The translations under genes and the position numbers were made by a program. Positions 6,523 to 10,069 of a DNA stretch of 10,069 bases are shown piece after piece. The stretch is from Spirochaetaceae bacterium (lineage in GTDB: Bacteria; Spirochaetota; Spirochaetia; Treponematales; Breznakiellaceae). Location of the stretch: the NCBI GenBank assembly GCA_031258615.1, contig JAIRMP010000128.1, forward strand, positions 1 through 10,069, written 5' to 3'. How positions within the stretch are numbered: the first letter of the stretch is position 1; the number at the start of each line of letters is the position of its first letter. The notes under the pieces were generated by a model that ran no database searches, was not told the DNA's origin, and worked only from the letters and a program-made list of their open reading frames with translations.

Positions 6523-7424
6523 GTATTGTACACTTCCTGGCAAACCCGTGGTCGTCCGTCTGGTTTGCGGGGAACACGCTGGACTATATGGCGCTACTGC
6601 TGTGCGTCTCGCTTGGGGCGGCCTTCGCGTTCAGGGGAGGGATTTTCAACCTGGGGCTGGAGGGGCAGGTGTACCTGGGCGGGCTTGCCGCGGCCTGCGC
6701 GCTGCTATTCATGCCGCCCGGCTGCCCGCCCGGCCTCCTGCTCTGCCTCGCCGCCGCCGCCGCCGCGCTCACCGGCGCGTTGATGGGACTTTTCTGCGCC
6801 TTTTTGAAGCGGGCGGCGGGCGCAAACCCGCTGATCACCACATTCCTGCTGTCCTCCGCCCTCACGCCCACCGCCGACTTCCTTATTGCCGGGCCGCTCC
6901 GCGACAGCTCCGGGAGTATGCTTGCCACCGCGCGGTTCGCCGCGACCCTGCCGCGCATACTGCCGCCGTCAAACCTGTCGATCTCATTCATCATTTCCAT
7001 CTGCCTGTGCCTGGCGGCCCACATATTCATCAGCGTGACGGGGGCCGGTTACCGTTTCCGCATCGCCGGCGGCAGCCCCGCGTTTGCCCGCTATGGCGGC
7101 ATAGACGCCGAGGGGCTCTGCGTCCCCGCGCTGGGGCTGTCCGGCGCGCTTGGCGGGCTTTGCGGCTTCTTCGCGGTCGCCGGAACCTACGGTCTCTGCT
7201 ACCAGGGTTTCAGCGGAGGGATAGGCTGGGCAGGCATGGCAGTCGCGCTGATCGCCAAAAACCGCTTCCCCGCCCTGCTCCCAGCCTCTCTCTTCTATGC
7301 GGCCCTCAAATCGGCCCTGGACCAGACGCTGCTTTCCTCCATGATGAGCGTGAACGCCTCCCAACTCCTCCAGGCCCTGATACTGGTACTAGCCGCCGTG
7401 GCAAGCGCGAAACGCCCACGATAG
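6519..7424 (+). CDS. rfuC: Riboflavin ABC importer permease
   Basis: A 301-residue inner-membrane permease. The ATG overlaps the rfuB stop (ATGA), so a longer ORF starting at 6408 is not used. Most of the chain is hydrophobic, with about eight to ten membrane segments broken by short polar loops. FRGGIFNLGLEGQVYLGG (residues about 43-60) is the signature of BMP/branched-chain-type permeases. The EGQ form marks the first-permease type (YufP/RfuC), whereas the second permease type usually has EG with M or A. GAGYRFRIAGGSPAFARYGGI (split here at GAGYRF) is the cytoplasmic loop that contacts the ATPase. It would form the riboflavin channel with a second permease, but none follows: 55 bases after its stop lies the end of a convergent transporter gene. 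It may work as a homodimer, or with a partner encoded elsewhere. Confidence 0.88.
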   Translation: MSIVHFLANPWSSVWFAGNTLDYMALLLCVSLGAAFAFRGGIFNLGLEGQVYLGGLAAACALLFMPPGCPPGLLLCLAAAAAALTGALMGLFCAFLKRAAGANPLITTFLLSSALTPTADFLIAGPLRDSSGSMLATARFAATLPRILPPSNLSISFIISICLCLAAHIFISVTGAGYRFRIAGGSPAFARYGGIDAEGLCVPALGLSGALGGLCGFFAVAGTYGLCYQGFSGGIGWAGMAVALIAKNRFPALLPASLFYAALKSALDQTLLSSMMSVNASQLLQALILVLAAVASAKRPR

Positions 7425-7479
7425 GAGTTTGCGGCCTACCTACGCAACGCCCCGAAGGTGGAAAGTTCTAATGTTCCGT
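7425..7479. other. Short convergent gap between rfuC and the SulP gene
   Basis: Fifty-five bases separate two converging stop codons. Only a weak stem (TTGCG/CGCAA around 7429-7447) is visible and no T run on either strand, so no intrinsic terminator can be called. AGGAG at 7424-7428 resembles a ribosome site, but no permease-like start follows it. Confidence 0.5.
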
Positions 7480-9186
7480 CTAATTGCAGCTTTCTATCGC
7501 TTCTTCCAGCGTGGCGATGAAGTTCTCACGTCCGCAGGCGGCGGTAAAGCCGGCTTTTTCCAGGGCGCTTTTGGGTTGGGGGCAGATCTCGGTGATGACA
7601 AGACGGATTTTTCTGCCACGGCAGTTCATCAGAAACGATTCCAACGCCGCTATGCCGGTAGAATCTATCGCGGGCACGGCGCGCATCCGCAGTATCACCG
7701 TTTTCGGAGGCCGGGCAAGGTGGAGCAGCACGTTTTGCAGCATATCCGCCACCCCGAAAAAGAAGGGGCCGTCTATCTCGTAAACCTCAATATCATTGCT
7801 GTGAAGCGCCCTGATGCTCTTCTCCGTATCCTTCTCCATATTTCCCATCGCCAGGGCGCTTATCAATTCGTTGTTCTGAGGTTTTACGTCAGCTATCTCT
7901 ATCATCCTGCGTATGAACAGGAATACGGCGAGCAGCACGCCTATTTCTACCGCGAAGGTTAGATCGACGAGGACGGTCAGCGCGAAGGTGCAGAGCAGGA
8001 CAAACACATCGCTTTTCGGCGCGGTCTTTACTATGCGGAGGAAGCGGGCCAGGTTGCTCATGTCCCACGAAACCACCATCAGGACGGCGGAGAGGCAGGC
8101 AAGCGGTATCATTGTCGCGGCTGGCGCGAGGAAGAGGACGAACAGCACGAGCGTGACGGAATGAATGACGCCTGAGACGGGGCTTACCGCGCCGGATTTG
8201 ATATTTGCCGCCGTCCGGGCTATCGCGCCGGTTGCCGGTATCCCGCCAAAGATCACAGCGGCTATGTTTCCCACGCCCTGCGCCATCAGCTCCGTATTGG
8301 AGTTGTGGCGGTCGCCGCCCATGCCATCCGCTACCACGGCGGACAGCAGCGATTCTATCGCGGCAAGCAGGGCTATGGAGAAGGCATCGGGAAAAACATC
8401 ACGGACTGTGGCCAGGGTTATCGCGGGAAAATTCGGGGCGGGCAGCGCGGACGAGGCTATACTTCCGAACACATCGCCTATCGTGGGCGTCTGTAGTTTG
8501 AAAATATAGCAGACGACGGTGGACGCGAACACCGCCACTGCCGCGCCCGGTATGCGGGGCGCGAGGCGGCGTAACGCGATGATCACGGCTATCGTTCCAA
8601 GCCCTACCGCAAGGGTCGTTATGTCTATAGTCCGGGCCGCGCTGAAATGCTGCATCCATTTTTCTATGAACTCTGGCGAGCTTTGCGCTATATCGAGGCC
8701 GAAAAAGTCCTTTACCTGCTGCGAGAATATCAGAAGGCCCACTCCGGTTGTGAAGCCGGTGGTAACAGGGTAGGGGATGTACTTGATGAATTTGCCAAGC
8801 CCGGAAAGGCCCATCAGGATCAGCAGTATACCCGCTATTATCGTGGCGGCGGTGAGGCCGGCCATGCCCTGCCGGGAGATTATGCCGTAGATTATGACGA
8901 CGAAGGCGCCCGTCGGGCCCGCTATCTGGAAACGGCTTCCGCCGAGGACGCTGACAAAAAAGCCGGCGATAATCGCCGTGTAAAGGCCCTGGGCCGGGGT
9001 TCCGCCCGCCGCTATGCTGAACGCCATCGCGAGCGGCATGGCCACTATGCCCACCAGAAAGCCGGAAACGCAGTCCCTGCCAAACGCGCCCCACGAGTAT
9101 GCAAAGCCGCCGGCGTTCTTTTTCCGGAACAGTTCGGCCATGCGGGGAATGAGGTCTTCAAGCCGGACGGTTTTCAAGCGCTTCAT
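7480..9186 (-). CDS. SulP-family anion transporter with STAS domain
   Basis: A 568-residue secondary transporter of the SulP/SLC26 family, whose bacterial members carry sulfate, bicarbonate, fumarate or other anions. The N-terminal membrane part starts at about residue 38 with DCVSGFLVGIVAMPLAMAFSI and continues through the family motif FQIAGPTGAFVVII (about 85-100) and PYPVTTGFTTGVGL. VADGMGGDRHNSNTELMAQGVGN and IPATGAIARTAANIKSGA (each given in part) are equally diagnostic. The C-terminal STAS domain (about 455-568) holds VPAIDSTGIAALES, with the conserved D-S-T-G loop. Length and domain order are complete. The ATG at 9186 is the first Met before the conserved region; no Shine-Dalgarno precedes it. 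The substrate cannot be read from sequence, and the gene has no carbonic-anhydrase or sulfur-assimilation neighbour to suggest one. It converges on the rfu operon where rfuD would be expected. Confidence 0.93.
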   Translation of the reverse strand: MKRLKTVRLEDLIPRMAELFRKKNAGGFAYSWGAFGRDCVSGFLVGIVAMPLAMAFSIAAGGTPAQGLYTAIIAGFFVSVLGGSRFQIAGPTGAFVVIIYGIISRQGMAGLTAATIIAGILLILMGLSGLGKFIKYIPYPVTTGFTTGVGLLIFSQQVKDFFGLDIAQSSPEFIEKWMQHFSAARTIDITTLAVGLGTIAVIIALRRLAPRIPGAAVAVFASTVVCYIFKLQTPTIGDVFGSIASSALPAPNFPAITLATVRDVFPDAFSIALLAAIESLLSAVVADGMGGDRHNSNTELMAQGVGNIAAVIFGGIPATGAIARTAANIKSGAVSPVSGVIHSVTLVLFVLFLAPAATMIPLACLSAVLMVVSWDMSNLARFLRIVKTAPKSDVFVLLCTFALTVLVDLTFAVEIGVLLAVFLFIRRMIEIADVKPQNNELISALAMGNMEKDTEKSIRALHSNDIEVYEIDGPFFFGVADMLQNVLLHLARPPKTVILRMRAVPAIDSTGIAALESFLMNCRGRKIRLVITEICPQPKSALEKAGFTAACGRENFIATLEEAIESCN

Positions 9187-9274
9187 TACAAAAGTTTAAC
9201 TGTGGGGACACCCTTCAAACAAGCGGTCAGGCGGGTTAATCTAATGATTGAGAAATTGGCCTGTTATGCCGATA

Positions 9275-9291
9275 AATGAACTATAATGAAC
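9275..9291 (+). promoter_or_regulatory. Candidate promoter -10 with overlapping direct repeat
   Basis: TATAAT at 9282-9287 is a perfect -10 box on the plus strand. No good -35 lies at 16-18 bases (CCTGTT/CTGTTA is the nearest). AATGAAC occurs twice (9275-9281 and 9285-9291), bracketing and overlapping the box, which could be an activator or repressor site that makes up for the weak -35. Predicted start is near 9294. Confidence 0.4.
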
Positions 9292-9294
9292 CTC

Positions 9295-9329
9295 CCGCCC
9301 TATGGCGGATTATCCCGCAAGTGCTTGCG
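9295..9329 (+). other. Two small hairpins in the leader of the 9414 gene
   Basis: CCGCC/GGCGG (9295-9299 and 9304-9308, four-base loop) is followed by CGCAAG/CTTGCG (9316-9321 and 9324-9329). Both would lie at the very 5' end of a leader of about 120 bases if the TATAAT at 9282 is used. They may stabilise the transcript, or be a pair of short intergenic palindromes. The rest of the leader to 9400 shows no structure I can name. Confidence 0.4.
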
Positions 9330-9413
9330 CTATTTACCGGGGTTCGTTCCGTTACTAAAATTATCTAACCGCGGGGCAGAGGCTCCGGCGCGAATAAGGT
9401 CCAGGGAGGATGC

Positions 9414-9947
9414 GTGAAAAAAATTTTTCTTTTTTCAATATTAATTGTATTTTTGTCTATGAACGCTTACACTCAAATGAGTATGTCCCTGGGAGCCGGC
9501 GGCGAGGCAAACACCTATTCAAACGGTGGTATTGCCGTGGGACTGGGAGGCCTGGCGGACTTTCGTTTGAACGAAATGTTTTCGCTTGGAGTGAGGCCCA
9601 TGATGAACATTGACATGGGGCCGGACGCCTTCACGGTGCTGGAAGTTACCGGGAACATCCGGTGGTACTTTTTGCGGTTCAGGAGCCTGCTGAGCTACTA
9701 CTATTTGTGGCAGAACATGTTTCACTTTTTTGTGGAGCTTGACGCGGGCGGCGCATTTGCCTACCTGGATTCGTCATCCAAGCTTTCATTCAGCGAATGG
9801 GTGGTTGGCGGCACAGCCGGCGTGCGCATCGTCTTTTGGGAAATGTTCTATGTTGAGCCGTACATCCGCTATGCCGCGATCACACAGGTTTTTGGCGCGG
9901 GCGTTTTGTTTGGGGTAACGATCAAGTCAAAGGATGAACTGCGGTAA
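9414..9947 (+). CDS. Small secreted protein, probable outer-membrane beta-barrel
   Basis: A 177-residue protein of no family I recognise by name. The signal peptide MKKIFLFSILIVFLSMNAYT is clear. The mature part is made of alternating hydrophobic/polar, aromatic- and glycine-rich strands: MSLGAGGEANTY, GIAVGLGGLADFRL, FSLGVRPMMNID, EVTGNIRWYFL, FHFFVELDAGGAFAYL, GGTAGVRIVFW, FYVEPYIRYAAI and FGAGVLFGVTI. About eight such strands of 9-12 residues suit a small beta-barrel in the outer membrane, a common type in spirochaetes. The GTG at 9414 is chosen because GGGAGG ends five bases upstream and this frame gives the signal peptide. An ATG four bases earlier opens a short unrelated frame. Codon use looks like its neighbours. 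No function is predicted. Confidence 0.75.
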   Translation: MKKIFLFSILIVFLSMNAYTQMSMSLGAGGEANTYSNGGIAVGLGGLADFRLNEMFSLGVRPMMNIDMGPDAFTVLEVTGNIRWYFLRFRSLLSYYYLWQNMFHFFVELDAGGAFAYLDSSSKLSFSEWVVGGTAGVRIVFWEMFYVEPYIRYAAITQVFGAGVLFGVTIKSKDELR

Positions 9948-10001
9948 CCCCGGCAGAAGAAAATATCCGGCCCGAATGTACAGGCGCCGGGGGGAGCTGA
10001 A

Positions 10002-10069
10002 ATGAATAAACCGATGAAAAAAATAATAAAAAAAATTTCCCTGCTCTGTGTATGCGCCGCGCCGCTGTT
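10002..10069 (+). CDS. 5' end of an exported protein (cut by the window edge)
   Basis: An ATG at 10002 with GGGGAG five to six bases upstream starts MNKPMKKIIKKISLLCVCAAPL and runs off the window. The charged N-terminus followed by a hydrophobic stretch with two Cys is a signal peptide, possibly of a lipoprotein. It lies 54 bases after the beta-barrel-like gene in the same direction, so the two are probably co-transcribed. Nothing can be said about its function. Confidence 0.55.
   Translation, partial: MNKPMKKIIKKISLLCVCAAPL

Noticed and set aside
6548..7471. Long Arg/Pro-rich plus-strand ORF
   Set aside because: It is a frame shadow of rfuC, with composition typical of a shifted frame in GC-rich DNA.
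7429..7962. Plus-strand ORF after rfuC as a degraded rfuD
   Set aside because: It is hydrophilic, has no permease motif and is fully antisense to the STAS part of the SulP gene.
9187..9240. Leaderless promoter for the SulP gene (TTGTTT-17-TTAAAC)
   Set aside because: The spacing fits, but the -10 matches only three of six bases, so it is not supported.

Overview
The window looks like chromosomal DNA from a GC-rich spirochaete of the Treponema group. The main reason is a riboflavin-uptake ABC operon of the spirochaetal RfuABCD type: a lipoprotein of the BMP/PnrA family, a double ATPase and a permease. It sits directly behind an FMN riboswitch that can be read base by base. The rpoZ-like/miaA pair, the relaxed lipobox and the small outer-membrane-type proteins fit the same assignment. 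Taxonomy is inferred from gene content only.

Layout. Positions 1-152 are a mosaic of short palindromic repeats. Positions 153-669 hold a decayed fragment of a family-5 (peptide/nickel type) solute-binding protein gene, with a 15-C homopolymer and two frameshifts. On the minus strand, 3491-681 is a tightly packed operon: an rpoZ-like omega subunit, miaA (tRNA dimethylallyltransferase), a TatD-family hydrolase and a uracil-DNA-glycosylase-like protein. The genes overlap or lie 12 bases apart, and a likely terminator closes the operon at about 655-694. Its promoter places the predicted transcription start on the A of the rpoZ ATG, which predicts a leaderless mRNA.

Diverging from that operon, the plus strand carries the FMN riboswitch (3696-3854), rfuA (3856), rfuB (4930) and rfuC (6519). 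FMN binding should reduce synthesis of the riboflavin importer. The rfuA Shine-Dalgarno lies inside the aptamer and its ATG follows at once, so control is probably at translation initiation. Two things are odd here. The aptamer has a long extra helix inserted in loop L2, and the second permease (rfuD) expected after rfuC is absent. A convergent SulP-family anion transporter with a STAS domain (9186-7480) occupies that place instead.

The right end carries a structured leader and a small secreted beta-barrel-like protein (9414-9947), followed by the first codons of another exported protein that runs off the window. I found no CRISPR array, tRNA, rRNA or recognisable insertion sequence.
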